Assembly: GCF_014841125.1 (NCBI RefSeq)
Contig: NZ_JACYTQ010000011.1
Span: forward strand, 1-64,000
Reading direction: 5' to 3'
Length of the DNA stretch: 64,000 nt
Origin: Echinicola arenosa
GTDB taxonomy: Bacteria; Bacteroidota; Bacteroidia; Cytophagales; Cyclobacteriaceae
The notes beneath the pieces are model-generated. The model saw nothing but the letters and a program-made list of their open reading frames with translations, made no database searches and had not been told where the DNA came from. Below, in pieces: positions 44,838-53,980 of this stretch. The translations under genes and the position numbers were made by a program. Each line of letters begins with the position of its first letter. The stretch's first letter is position 1.

Positions 44838-47800
44838 ATGGCTAAGACTAGATTCCTTTTTATTTTATCATTCCTCATTGCGCGGATGGTGTTTTCACAG
44901 TCCTTCCAGATGAACAAGCAAATCAAAGGATTGGAATTGCCTTCCGAGAATGCCTATTCAATTGCCCAAGATAAAAAGGGAAGAGTTTGGTTTGCTACTG
45001 AAAGGGGAATTTATTATTCCGACGGGATCAATACTTATGGGATTCCGGGCAATGTGAAGTCTAGTATTGGTAGGGGAGTAGATTTTCTGATAGATGAAGA
45101 AGGGATAGTATGGGTTTTCAATACCATTGGAGTGCCGAATGTTTTTTATTTCTCTGATGAGAAGTGGAGCAGGTTTGAGTTACCTTATACATTGGAAGGG
45201 GAATTGAAGGAGGGGAAAACAAGGATTTCAATTATTGGCAGAGGTGACGAAAAAAGTATTATCATTAGTAGAGGAGAAGTGATTGCTATTTCCAAAGTGG
45301 AGTCTTTCGAATGGGACTATCATGATTTTCCATTACATAAGTGGGGTAGCCTGGAGAGTGTGGCTTGCTTTGACGAAAAAGGAGATGACTTTTATCTTCT
45401 ATTTTCAAATCATTCGGCAAAGCATACAGGGAGAGAATTGATTCCTTTAATGATAGGTGAAGGGGTCTTACCGTATGTCCCATGGTCTATACATTTTAAT
45501 GAACAAGATAGCTCATTTTATTTTTTAGGAAATGATTTTTTGGCAGTCGGGAAGACTGCTGAAACTCCTGAAAGGATTATTTCGACCGGCTTTTCTGAAG
45601 TGACTTATGATGGTGTCAAGCGTTATGGACTGCAAGTTAAAAATGGTCAAGTTTATTATTTTTTTGGTTCACAATTGTTCAAGTACAATTCCAATAATGG
45701 TGAAATACTTGAAATTACCACTTTTGATAAGCTAAAGGCTTTTTTTATCAATTCGGCCTTTGTTGATAGGGAGAATATTATTTGGATCGCAACAGTAAGA
45801 GGAACAGTCAATTTGCCTACTTTAAGGTTTCAAAATTACGACCAATTGGATGGCTTATTGGAGCATGAGGTATCAGCTATCGAAAGACTTGGTTACAGGC
45901 ATTATTTATATGGCTTTAATAATGGAATCCAACTTCGTAAAAACGGAAAAGTACTGTTAGAATCAACAGCAGTTGGGCAGCCGGGTGAGCCAAAAAATAG
46001 AGTGACAAGCTTTCATAGGGATAAGAATGGGGTTATTTGGATAGCTTCATCAAGGAGAGGCGTTGGACGTTTTGATCCGTCAAAGGGAAGTTTGGAGTTT
46101 TATGCTGCACCTGACAGTTCGTTTGTAATGAATTTGGCTCCTAAGGGAAATAGCTTGTTTATAGTGGCAGGTAAGAAGGTCTTTTTGTCTGATATTGACA
46201 AGAAAGGCAAAAGCCTTTTTGAATATGATATAACTGATTCACTTTTTAATCAAGTTTTGGGCTCAGAAGTCATGCAGTTAAGAAAAATTGACTTCATGGA
46301 AGATGGTAAGATGGTTTTGATGCTTGGAGAGTCCAATAGTCAGAAGATGGATGTTCTAGAAAATGACTCTGTTCTAGCCTTTGTTGGTTATGACTGGGAG
46401 GGCAAGGAAGGCAGGAGGATATTTGGAACAAATGAAGGCCTAAAAGTTTACGAGGGTGATAGTTTGAAGTTTTTAGAAATAAATGGACAACATATTGATA
46501 GGCCCGTTTATGCGATTTTAAAAGATCAAAATTCTAATATATGGGCAGGAACGGATGATGGTGTTGCTATAGTAGGGAATGGGACTATGAGATTTTTCGA
46601 TGAACATACCGGACTTATCGGTAGCGAGGTCAATAGAGGAGCCTTAGTGGAAGGGGATAACGGTAAAATTATGATTGGTACACAGAATGGCCTTTCGGTA
46701 TTCATTCCTGAAGAGGATGAGTCGTCATTTGCCAAGCCTTTGGTTTCAATCAATTCCATGAATATCCTTGGTGTGGGAGACAGCACCATGACTTTGGATA
46801 GAATTCCATATGAGCATAATAATGTTGAGTATGAATTTAATGCAACAAGCTTTTTAGAACTTACCAATTTCACAGTTAGCTATATGTTGGAAGGGTTCCA
46901 TTCGGATTGGCAGCATATTCAAAATCCAAGGGTTAATAAGCTGCAATTCAACAACCTTCCTCCCGGAGATTATCGATTGCTCATCAAGGCAAGTTTGGGA
47001 GGCCAGTTTGAATCTGATGTAGTTCGATCAGGCCACTTTTCAATTATCAAACCTACTTACATGCAGTTTTGGTTCATTAGCTTAATCATGTTTGTGTTTT
47101 TGATGATTGGCTTTGGGCTAAATATTTTATTCAACCAGTTCAAGGAAAGAGGTATTCTCCAAAAAAGCATTGATGAAAAAGACCAGGTTATCAAGACCGC
47201 AGAGGACCAATTCAGGAATGTTTGGGAGAGTTCCAGAGATGGGTTTGCTTTGCTCAATTTAGACGGACATATTATGGCTGTAAATCCATCGCTGACTAAA
47301 TTGGCAGGTTTGGAAGGGGCTGTTGGTCACATTAAGGATATATTTAGAGACGAAAATTACTTTTATTCAAACAAAGACCGAATAGTGGCCTTACTGGAAA
47401 AAAGTGGGGGGAAAGGAGGTTCCTTTGAAGCGTTAATGCCTTTTTATTCCGGTGACAAGAACATAGATCTTTATGTTACTCGAGTGAATCCCAAGGATGA
47501 AGTTGAAGAAATTGTATTATTGGTCTTTAGAGACGTGACAGATAAGAAAATTTATGAGGCAGGACTTAAAGAAGCCAAGGAAAAGGCTGAGGAGGCCAAT
47601 CGGATCAAGACCAACTTTCTGTCCAATATGAGCCATGAGATTCGCACACCTTTGAATGGGATCTTGGGAAGTACTGAGAATATCATTTTGCAGAATACTG
47701 ATAACCACTTGCTGATAGCGCAACTGGAGATCATCAAAGAAAGTGGTGAAAGACTTCTCAATACCATCAATAGTATACTGGATATGTCCAAAATCGAAGC

Positions 47801-48275
47801 CAACAAGGTGGAGGTCTTCTATGAGCATACCAATGTAAATGATTTCCTTTCGAAAATTTTACTTCCACTTAAAACCTTGGCCATCAGGAAAAACTTGCTT
47901 TTGACAGCTAAGTTTGAAACAAAACCATTCTTTGCGAATGTAGATAAAAGGTATTTGGAGATGATTGTTAATAATATTGTAGGCAATGCGATAAAATATT
48001 CCGAAGAAGGGTTGATTAAATTATGTGTAAAAAAAGAAAGTGAAAATTTATTGTTGCGGGTAGAGGATACTGGTATTGGAATGAGCAAGGAGTTTATTAC
48101 TAATATTTATACGCCTTTTGAGCAGGAAAGTGGAGGTTATGATAGAAAATTTGAAGGGACAGGCCTTGGTCTATCTATAACGAAGAACTTAATTGAACTG
48201 TTAGGAGGTACAATTGAAATAACCAGTGAACAAAAAGTAGGAACAACAGTCGTAGTGACTTTGCCCGTCAATTAA
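44838..48275 (+). CDS. Propeller sensor histidine kinase with PAS domain, lacking receiver
   Basis: Large membrane sensor kinase (1145 aa). A signal peptide (1-20) is followed by a periplasmic two-component-regulator propeller (repeats such as YSIAQDKKGRVWFATERGI and VIWIASSRRGVGRF) and a Y_Y_Y domain (about 660-735). One transmembrane helix (about 743-765) leads to a PAS domain (about 795-900), then HisKA with H933 in FLSNMSHEIRTPLNG, and HATPase with NNIVGNAIKYS, DTGIGMS and GTGLGLSITKN. There is no receiver or AraC output, unlike the full hybrid one-component systems common in Bacteroidota. The gene next downstream encodes a receiver-kinase and may complete the pathway. Confidence 0.9.
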   Translation: MAKTRFLFILSFLIARMVFSQSFQMNKQIKGLELPSENAYSIAQDKKGRVWFATERGIYYSDGINTYGIPGNVKSSIGRGVDFLIDEEGIVWVFNTIGVPNVFYFSDEKWSRFELPYTLEGELKEGKTRISIIGRGDEKSIIISRGEVIAISKVESFEWDYHDFPLHKWGSLESVACFDEKGDDFYLLFSNHSAKHTGRELIPLMIGEGVLPYVPWSIHFNEQDSSFYFLGNDFLAVGKTAETPERIISTGFSEVTYDGVKRYGLQVKNGQVYYFFGSQLFKYNSNNGEILEITTFDKLKAFFINSAFVDRENIIWIATVRGTVNLPTLRFQNYDQLDGLLEHEVSAIERLGYRHYLYGFNNGIQLRKNGKVLLESTAVGQPGEPKNRVTSFHRDKNGVIWIASSRRGVGRFDPSKGSLEFYAAPDSSFVMNLAPKGNSLFIVAGKKVFLSDIDKKGKSLFEYDITDSLFNQVLGSEVMQLRKIDFMEDGKMVLMLGESNSQKMDVLENDSVLAFVGYDWEGKEGRRIFGTNEGLKVYEGDSLKFLEINGQHIDRPVYAILKDQNSNIWAGTDDGVAIVGNGTMRFFDEHTGLIGSEVNRGALVEGDNGKIMIGTQNGLSVFIPEEDESSFAKPLVSINSMNILGVGDSTMTLDRIPYEHNNVEYEFNATSFLELTNFTVSYMLEGFHSDWQHIQNPRVNKLQFNNLPPGDYRLLIKASLGGQFESDVVRSGHFSIIKPTYMQFWFISLIMFVFLMIGFGLNILFNQFKERGILQKSIDEKDQVIKTAEDQFRNVWESSRDGFALLNLDGHIMAVNPSLTKLAGLEGAVGHIKDIFRDENYFYSNKDRIVALLEKSGGKGGSFEALMPFYSGDKNIDLYVTRVNPKDEVEEIVLLVFRDVTDKKIYEAGLKEAKEKAEEANRIKTNFLSNMSHEIRTPLNGILGSTENIILQNTDNHLLIAQLEIIKESGERLLNTINSILDMSKIEANKVEVFYEHTNVNDFLSKILLPLKTLAIRKNLLLTAKFETKPFFANVDKRYLEMIVNNIVGNAIKYSEEGLIKLCVKKESENLLLRVEDTGIGMSKEFITNIYTPFEQESGGYDRKFEGTGLGLSITKNLIELLGGTIEITSEQKVGTTVVVTLPVN

Positions 48276-48342
48276 TTAATATTCTTAATATTGTGAAAAA
48301 TTGAACAACGAACCACCTTTTTAGACTAATAAACGAAAATTT

Positions 48343-49518
48343 ATGCTCGCATTGAAAATACTTATAGTGGAAGATGATAATGTGTCTGCCCTTCTGCTCA
48401 AAAAGGCACTGGAAAAGAACCACCATGAAATATTAGGAATAGCTGCGACAGGTGAGGAGGCGTTGGACTTGATGGATGAACAGCAAGTGGACCTTGTGAT
48501 GATGGATATTAATTTGGGAGGGCAACTTGACGGAATCAAGACCACTGAGATTATAAATGAAAAGTACGATATCCCTGTGGTCTACTTGACTGCCAGTTCG
48601 GATGAAGAGACATTGCAAAAGATAGCGGGTACCAATCCAAGTGCTTATGTCATCAAGCCTTTCAATATTCGTGAGTTAAACATGATGATTGAGCTTGCCA
48701 TATTCAAGGACAAAAAGGAGAAAGAGCTTCAAAAACTAAATAACGAACTTGAAGAAAAAGTAAGGAAAAGAACTGCCGATCTCAATGAAGCCAATAAAGA
48801 ATTGAAGAAGGCTTTGGAAAAAGAAAGAGAGATTGGTGAGCTGAAATCCAGGATTGTACAAAATGTATCACACGGTTTTAAAACTCCACTTACTTCTATC
48901 TTGAGCTCGGCTCAGCTTTTGCAGATTTATGCGGAGAAAGGTCATCCCATGAAGCAAAAACTGGTTAAGCACTCCAGGAAAATCGAGAACTCAGTCAGGA
49001 GTTTGAATAGCCTGCTGACTTCCGTTTTATTCTTCGGTAAAGCAGATGCCAATAAAATAGATTATAAGCCCTCCCGTTTTTTTTCAGCAGCATTCTTTAA
49101 TGAAGTGCTTGATGTGGTCAAAGCCAATAATGACAACAATGTGACCATTTCAACCCATTTTAACAATGTTCCTAAAACCATAAAGTCAGATACAGAATTA
49201 CTTTATCAGGTTTTTGAAAACCTTTTGTCCAATGCAGTTAAATACTCCAAAGAAAATGGACATGTGAATTTTTCGGTTGAAGTAGCTGATGAAATCATGA
49301 AGGCAACGATTGAGGATGATGGTATTGGTATTCCTGCCAAAGAACAATCTCAACTTTTCGATAGGTTTTTCAGGGCGAAGAATGTTGGGATCACAGAAGG
49401 TTCAGGGCTAGGATTGTCTATTGTGAAGAAATGTGTGGAGGTGTTGAAAGGAGAAATTCATGTAAGCAGTGAGGCAGGAAAGGGATCCGTATTTATTGTA
49501 AACATTCCAATAGGATAA
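48343..49518 (+). CDS. Response regulator-histidine kinase fusion with altered H-box
   Basis: Cytoplasmic protein (391 aa): receiver domain with D11, D12, phospho-acceptor D55, T83 and K105; a coiled coil about 120-170; and a C-terminal kinase. The H-box reads NVSHGFKTPL with H177, so the acidic residue that usually follows the phospho-histidine (HE or HD) is Gly178. That residue normally acts as general base in autophosphorylation, so kinase activity may be weakened. The ATPase boxes (NLLSNAVKYSKENG, DDGIGIPAKEQ, GSGLGLSIVKKC) look intact. It lies 67 bases after the propeller kinase and is probably its phosphotransfer partner. Confidence 0.85.
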   Translation: MLALKILIVEDDNVSALLLKKALEKNHHEILGIAATGEEALDLMDEQQVDLVMMDINLGGQLDGIKTTEIINEKYDIPVVYLTASSDEETLQKIAGTNPSAYVIKPFNIRELNMMIELAIFKDKKEKELQKLNNELEEKVRKRTADLNEANKELKKALEKEREIGELKSRIVQNVSHGFKTPLTSILSSAQLLQIYAEKGHPMKQKLVKHSRKIENSVRSLNSLLTSVLFFGKADANKIDYKPSRFFSAAFFNEVLDVVKANNDNNVTISTHFNNVPKTIKSDTELLYQVFENLLSNAVKYSKENGHVNFSVEVADEIMKATIEDDGIGIPAKEQSQLFDRFFRAKNVGITEGSGLGLSIVKKCVEVLKGEIHVSSEAGKGSVFIVNIPIG

Positions 49519-49526
49519 TTATACAA

Positions 49527-50162
49527 ATGATTTTAGCGAAGGATATTAGTTTCCAATATGATGCAAATCATCAATTTGATATTCCTGATATAAAACTTGA
49601 TGAAGGGGAGGAGTTATTGATCCTTGGGAAATCAGGTAGTGGAAAGACTACCGTGTTGAATATTTTGGGAGGACTTTTAAAACCACAATCAGGAACCGTA
49701 GAAATTGGCAACACATCTATATATGATTTAAAAGGAGCTGCTTTGGATAAATATAGGGGAGCTAATATTGGGGTGATTTTCCAAAAGCCACATATTCTAT
49801 CTCCACTTACGGTTGAAGAAAACCTCCAACTCGCACAGTACTTTTCAGAGAAGCGTGAAAAGCACTTAATCGAAAAAATGCTAAATGATTTGGGAATTGC
49901 CCACAAGAAGAATTCTAAAATAAGTTCGCTTAGTGAAGGGGAAGCTCAAAGGGTTTCTATAGCAAGGGCATTGGTCAATAATCCCAAAGTGATTTTAGCG
50001 GATGAGCCTACGGCAAGCTTGGATGATGAAAATGCAGCAATGGTGATCCATATGCTGAAAGAGCAAGCAAGCAGGATGAAGTCAGCGTTGATAGTGGTAA
50101 CCCATGATCAAAGAGTTAAAGAGCATATTTCCAATTATATATTGATGGGAGGTGTATCATGA
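49527..50162 (+). CDS. LolD/MacB-type ABC transporter ATP-binding protein
   Basis: ATPase subunit (211 aa). Walker A GKSGSGKTT near 34-42, a Q-loop GVIFQKPHIL, signature SLSEGEAQRVSIARALV and Walker B ILADEPTASLD are present. It belongs to the type VII exporter/lipoprotein-release group rather than classical importers. It overlaps the permease gene by four bases (ATGA), so the two are one unit. Confidence 0.92.
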   Translation: MILAKDISFQYDANHQFDIPDIKLDEGEELLILGKSGSGKTTVLNILGGLLKPQSGTVEIGNTSIYDLKGAALDKYRGANIGVIFQKPHILSPLTVEENLQLAQYFSEKREKHLIEKMLNDLGIAHKKNSKISSLSEGEAQRVSIARALVNNPKVILADEPTASLDDENAAMVIHMLKEQASRMKSALIVVTHDQRVKEHISNYILMGGVS

Positions 50163-51385
50163 ATATGCTGAAGCTGAGTTGGAAATATTTGATTTCGAAA
50201 CCGCTAAATACTGGGCTTAATATTTTGCTCTTGGCTTTGGGGCTGGCCATTATTGCTGTATTGCTGTTGGTGCAAGACCAATTTGAAAGTCAGATGGATA
50301 AGGATGCCAAAGGGATTGATCTGGTAGTGGGGGCAAAAGGAAGTCCATTGCAATTGATTTTATCCAGTGTCTATCATATTGATTTTCCAACCGGAAATAT
50401 TGACATGAAGGAAGCTAAAGCAGTTTCAAGGAACAGGTTGATCAAAAATGCCATCCCATTAAGTTTGGGAGATAACTATGAGGGGTACAGGATAGTTGGT
50501 ACCAACTATGATTATTTGGAGTTGTATGAGGTGGAGTTTGAAAAGGGAAAAGCCTGGCAGAAGCCGTTTGAGGTAGTTTTGGGTCAGGATGTAGCAAAAG
50601 CGCTACAGCTAGGTGTTGGAGATAAGTTTATGGGATCACATGGAATTGGAAGCAGTAGTCATGAGCATGATCATCATGCTTATGTGGTGACTGGTATTTT
50701 GGCAAAATCAGGTCGCGTGGTGGATAAGTTGGTTTTAACAAGTATAGAGTCTGTGTGGTTTACCCATTACGAAGAAGATGAGCATGATCACTCTGCTATG
50801 GATAGGCCTGTTGCGACAAAGGGGTTTCCAAATACTGAAGGGGATAGGGAAATAACGACTTTATTGATCCAATACCGAAGCCCAATGGCCGCTGTGCAGT
50901 TGCCTCGCTTTATCAATAGCAGAAGTTCTCTTCAAGCAGCTTCCCCAACTTTCGAAATTTCAAGACTTTTTGAACTTTTAGGGGTGGGGATTAAAATGAT
51001 TAAAGGTTTGGCTTTTGTGATTGTTTCTATAGCGGGCTTGAGTATTTTTATAGCGCTTTATAATTCGTTGAAAGAACGTAAGTATGATTTGGCTGTAATG
51101 AGGACAATTGGAGCCTCCAAGAAGCAGCTTTTTTTCCACATCGTATTGGAGGGGATTATATTGACAGGTCTTGGTGCTTTAGTTGGGATTTTGATGGGGC
51201 ACCTTTTTTTATCAATTTTGGTTATTGGTCAAGAACAAGGAGCATTGAGTAGTATAACACCTTGGGTGTTTTTAAAAGAAGAGGTATGGATCGTTTTATT
51301 TGCGGTGGTCGTTGGTGTAGTCGCTTCGATTATACCTGCCTCTGGAGCCTATAGAACAGATATCGCAAAGCAACTGACAAAATAA
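50159..51385 (+). CDS. FtsX/MacB-like ABC permease with histidine-rich periplasmic loop
   Basis: Permease (408 aa) with one N-terminal helix (about 20-38), a large extracytoplasmic region and three C-terminal helices (about 278-300, 320-350, 372-395). The extracytoplasmic region carries two His/Asp/Glu clusters: HGIGSSSHEHDHH (161-173) and HYEEDEHDHSAMD (203-215). Such clusters usually bind Zn, Cu or Ni, which is not normal in LolCE/MacB permeases. The gene is coupled to the ATPase by a four-base overlap and is followed 13 bases later by an exported Cys protein. A metal-handling role is inference. Confidence 0.88.
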   Translation: MNMLKLSWKYLISKPLNTGLNILLLALGLAIIAVLLLVQDQFESQMDKDAKGIDLVVGAKGSPLQLILSSVYHIDFPTGNIDMKEAKAVSRNRLIKNAIPLSLGDNYEGYRIVGTNYDYLELYEVEFEKGKAWQKPFEVVLGQDVAKALQLGVGDKFMGSHGIGSSSHEHDHHAYVVTGILAKSGRVVDKLVLTSIESVWFTHYEEDEHDHSAMDRPVATKGFPNTEGDREITTLLIQYRSPMAAVQLPRFINSRSSLQAASPTFEISRLFELLGVGIKMIKGLAFVIVSIAGLSIFIALYNSLKERKYDLAVMRTIGASKKQLFFHIVLEGIILTGLGALVGILMGHLFLSILVIGQEQGALSSITPWVFLKEEVWIVLFAVVVGVVASIIPASGAYRTDIAKQLTK

Positions 51386-51398
51386 TAGCGCTGATAAT

Positions 51399-51836
51399 AT
51401 GAGATTGAAATTAAGTTTACTGACACTGTTTATTATTGCTGTATGCGGCATTTCCCAAGCCCAGCAGAAAGAAAGTGTTTGGAAAGAGTTATCTGAAGTA
51501 AAATATGAAATCGGAGAGGATGAGTATGGAGAATTGTACTTACCGGTTTTTAGCGATAAGGTGAAGCAAATGGAAGGCAAAGAAGTTTTTGCAGATGGCT
51601 ATATCATTCCCTTTGAGGGAATGTTTAAGCCTGAGCATATCATCCTGTCATCTTTACCACTTGCAGAATGCTTCTTTTGCGGCTCTGGTGGCCCAGAAAC
51701 AGTCATGGAAGTTATGCTGACAGACCCCATAGAATATACTTCAAAAAGAGTAAGGGTGAAAGGAAAGCTTAAACTTAATGCCAAGGATCCTGAAAAGTTA
51801 ATGTACATCCTAACGGATGCTGAATTGGTATTGTGA
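51399..51836 (+). CDS. Exported DUF3299-like protein with CxxC motif
   Basis: Exported protein (145 aa) with a signal peptide (1-20, cleavage near SQA). The core reads GYIIPFEG near 67-74, then ECFFCGSGGPETVMEV at 90-105 with Cys91 and Cys94, like the DUF3299 group. A CxxC pair can bind a metal or form a disulfide. It is the third gene of the ABC cassette and overlaps nothing. Homologous exported DUF3299 proteins occur with zinc-regulated ABC cassettes in Vibrio (ZrgABCDE); the comparison is from memory. Confidence 0.72.
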   Translation: MRLKLSLLTLFIIAVCGISQAQQKESVWKELSEVKYEIGEDEYGELYLPVFSDKVKQMEGKEVFADGYIIPFEGMFKPEHIILSSLPLAECFFCGSGGPETVMEVMLTDPIEYTSKRVRVKGKLKLNAKDPEKLMYILTDAELVL

Positions 51837-51840
51837 TAAA

Positions 51841-51878
51841 CAAAATGGCCCTCCTAGATGAGGGCCATTTTGTTTTCA
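51841..51878. terminator. Bidirectional terminator at the 3' end of the aminotransferase gene
   Basis: CAAAATGGCCCTC, loop CTAGAT, GAGGGCCATTTTG (51841-51872) with flanking T's. The right arm overlaps the last codons of the minus-strand aminotransferase, whose stop codon is in the loop. Confidence 0.8.
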
Positions 51879-52678
51879 AGTGCTTTGAAGTCTTCCATTA
51901 ATTCCTTAGTATAAACTCCTACTTGCCCTTTACCGATAGGCTTGCCATCAATTCTTGTAATGGGAAGGATTCTTTTGGTAGTGCTGCTCATAAAAACTTC
52001 GTCAGCATTCACCAATTTCTCAAGAGATATGTCCGTGACAATGATTTGATCATTAAGAGCCAATATGTTTTTTCTGGTTATGCCCATGAGAATATTACTT
52101 TTTGGAGTGCTGATCAATCCATCTTTGACCATGAATATATTACTTCTTGAGCTTTCTGAGATTAGGCCGTTATGATGATAAAGTACATCTTCAGCATTTT
52201 TCTCTTTCCAATCAGCACTTAGAAATACTGGTAATGCATAATTTGTTGTTTTGATTTCGGGTATCGGTCGGATATATTCTACCGTTACAAGGTTTACCCC
52301 ATTGTTATATTTTTCTGAGGAAGGCATTAGCAGCTCTTCACAGAAGATATATAAACTGCCATTTGCTGGAGAAAAATGGTTGTCTGAAACCCCACCAGAT
52401 AGCACCATCCTTATTCCACCTTGTTCAAGATTATTTTTTTTAATCAATTGAAGAATAATTACTTCAAGTTCTTTGGCATCGTACCGAAGATTTAAGTGAG
52501 CTTTATTAGCAGATTTAATGAATCTGTCCAAATAAGCCTCTAAAAATAATGGGGTATAATTGACGGTCCTAAAAAAATCAAAAACTGCATAGCCCCTGAT
52601 CAGTCCTATATCCATAGGGTGAAGGCTGGCTTTTGGGCTTTCAGTAATTTGGTCAACAGAGAAGCAAAACGGTTTCAT
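51854..52678 (-). CDS. Class IV PLP-dependent aminotransferase
   Basis: Fold-type IV PLP enzyme (274 aa), related to branched-chain aminotransferase and 4-amino-4-deoxychorismate lyase. The Schiff-base lysine is in IPEIKTTNYALP, GLISESSRSNIF is the E-x-x-x-x-N-x-F segment, and GITRKNIL follows. Which of the two activities applies cannot be decided; PabA/B genes are not nearby. A terminator overlaps its 3' end. Confidence 0.85.
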   Translation of the reverse strand: MKPFCFSVDQITESPKASLHPMDIGLIRGYAVFDFFRTVNYTPLFLEAYLDRFIKSANKAHLNLRYDAKELEVIILQLIKKNNLEQGGIRMVLSGGVSDNHFSPANGSLYIFCEELLMPSSEKYNNGVNLVTVEYIRPIPEIKTTNYALPVFLSADWKEKNAEDVLYHHNGLISESSRSNIFMVKDGLISTPKSNILMGITRKNILALNDQIIVTDISLEKLVNADEVFMSSTTKRILPITRIDGKPIGKGQVGVYTKELMEDFKALENKMALI

Positions 52679-53099
52679 AGGTAGTAAATATTGATTTAGT
52701 TAAAGTGTATGATTTCTTTAAGGTATAAATATAACTATTGTATCGAAAGCGATCATTCGACTTAAGGTTTCTAAGAGTTGAGTTTTATAGTTTTTTAACT
52801 TCAATAATACACTTTTTGATAGGGACTGAAGTTACTCGTCATGAAATATATAATTATAGAGGATGGCATCAGGCTGTGGTATATCTCTTCTTGAAAAAAA
52901 TAAGTTGGTGGATTAATTTATTAGTTTTCCTAAGGCCTTATGTTTCAATATGGATATCTCACTTTGCAAGATTGCTTTAGTTGGCTTTTGAATGGGTGTG
53001 AATTGTGTTGATTGAAAATTAATATAATATTTTAAAGATATAATTTGTTTAATTATGTCTATTTATTCAAATTTAAACTTATTTAAAGATTTTAAAACT
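52679..53099. other. AT-rich gap, no convincing gene
   Basis: An open frame of about 80 codons (52738-52980, TTG start) is present but has no homology-like motif or ribosome site I can support. The region probably holds the promoters of the flanking divergent genes. Confidence 0.5.
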
Positions 53100-53522
53100 A
53101 TGTGGTTGAAAGCTAATAAGTTACTTTTGTTGTGTGTTGTTATCATGATGGCTTCTTGCGAATCTGACAAAAAGAGCCGCGAAAAAATGATTGAAGAGGT
53201 GATGATTATTCATGATGAAGTGATGCCTAAGATGGGGAAAATTAAGTCGGCACAAAAAAGACTATTACAGGAAGCTGAAATATTAGAAAGAGAAGACTCT
53301 GTTGCAAAAAGTTCCAAAGTAAAGGAGCTTAGAATGATAGCAGGGCAGTTAGGGGATGCATATGATGGTATGTTTGATTGGATGCACCAATATCCAAAGA
53401 GTTTTGATGATATGGCCGAAGACGAAGTGTTTAAGGTTCTAGAAGAACAAAAAGTCAAAATTACCAAAGTGAATAAAGACATAAAGGAAGCCTTAAAGCA
53501 ACTAGATGATTTAGAAGAATAG
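53100..53522 (+). CDS. Small acidic lipoprotein, unknown function
   Basis: Lipoprotein (140 aa from this start) with the lipobox MASC near 15-19. The mature part is a charged helical coil with few hydrophobic residues. I used ATG 53100, which gives a canonical MWLKANK signal; an upstream ATG at 53055 would put 15 extra residues before the signal. No family recognised. It is convergent with the cytochrome c gene. Confidence 0.62.
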   Translation: MWLKANKLLLLCVVIMMASCESDKKSREKMIEEVMIIHDEVMPKMGKIKSAQKRLLQEAEILEREDSVAKSSKVKELRMIAGQLGDAYDGMFDWMHQYPKSFDDMAEDEVFKVLEEQKVKITKVNKDIKEALKQLDDLEE

Positions 53523-53527
53523 GAGTA

Positions 53528-53980
53528 CTATTCTTCTAAATATTGTTTCACTTTTTTTGCATCGATGAGCCTCTCATCTCTTCCGAATACGCAATAGACA
53601 TAAGTGGCTATTTCAGCAATTTCAAGATTCGTCAGCTTTGGATTTCCGGGCATTGGCTGGTTATACTGCACTCCATTTACTGTGATTCCCCCTTTTAACC
53701 CATGCCTAATAATTTTAACGGTTCTATCTTCATCATGAAGTAGAAAGTCTGCAGCTACGAGTGGGGGAATTAATTTACCTAGGCCTGTGCCGTCTTTTTG
53801 ATGACAATTGGCACAATAATTCTCATACAGCAGTTGCCCTTCAATAGCGTATTGCCTGGTTTTTAGGTCTTCAATGTCATTCAATGAAAAATGCTCATTG
53901 CCATTTTTATTCGAATCATTGCAACTACTAAGAAGGCCTAAGAGTAGGGCAAAAAAGGTAAGTTTAAACGCCTTTGTCAT
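53528..53980 (-). CDS. Monoheme cytochrome c lipoprotein
   Basis: Periplasmic-facing electron carrier (150 aa). The lipobox is LLSSC (Cys20), the heme motif CANCH at 56-60, and the axial methionine probably M110 in NQPMPGNPKLTN. It overlaps the SCO gene by 17 bases, so the two are cotranscribed, in keeping with a role in the respiratory chain or cytochrome oxidase maturation. Confidence 0.87.
   Translation of the reverse strand: MTKAFKLTFFALLLGLLSSCNDSNKNGNEHFSLNDIEDLKTRQYAIEGQLLYENYCANCHQKDGTGLGKLIPPLVAADFLLHDEDRTVKIIRHGLKGGITVNGVQYNQPMPGNPKLTNLEIAEIATYVYCVFGRDERLIDAKKVKQYLEE

Noticed and set aside
49527-51385. Plain LolCDE lipoprotein exporter
   Set aside because: The permease is single, with histidine-rich loops, and a DUF3299-like gene follows; LolC/LolE pairing is missing.
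52738-52980. 80-codon frame with TTG start in an AT-rich gap
   Set aside because: No recognisable motif and no plausible start; probably chance.
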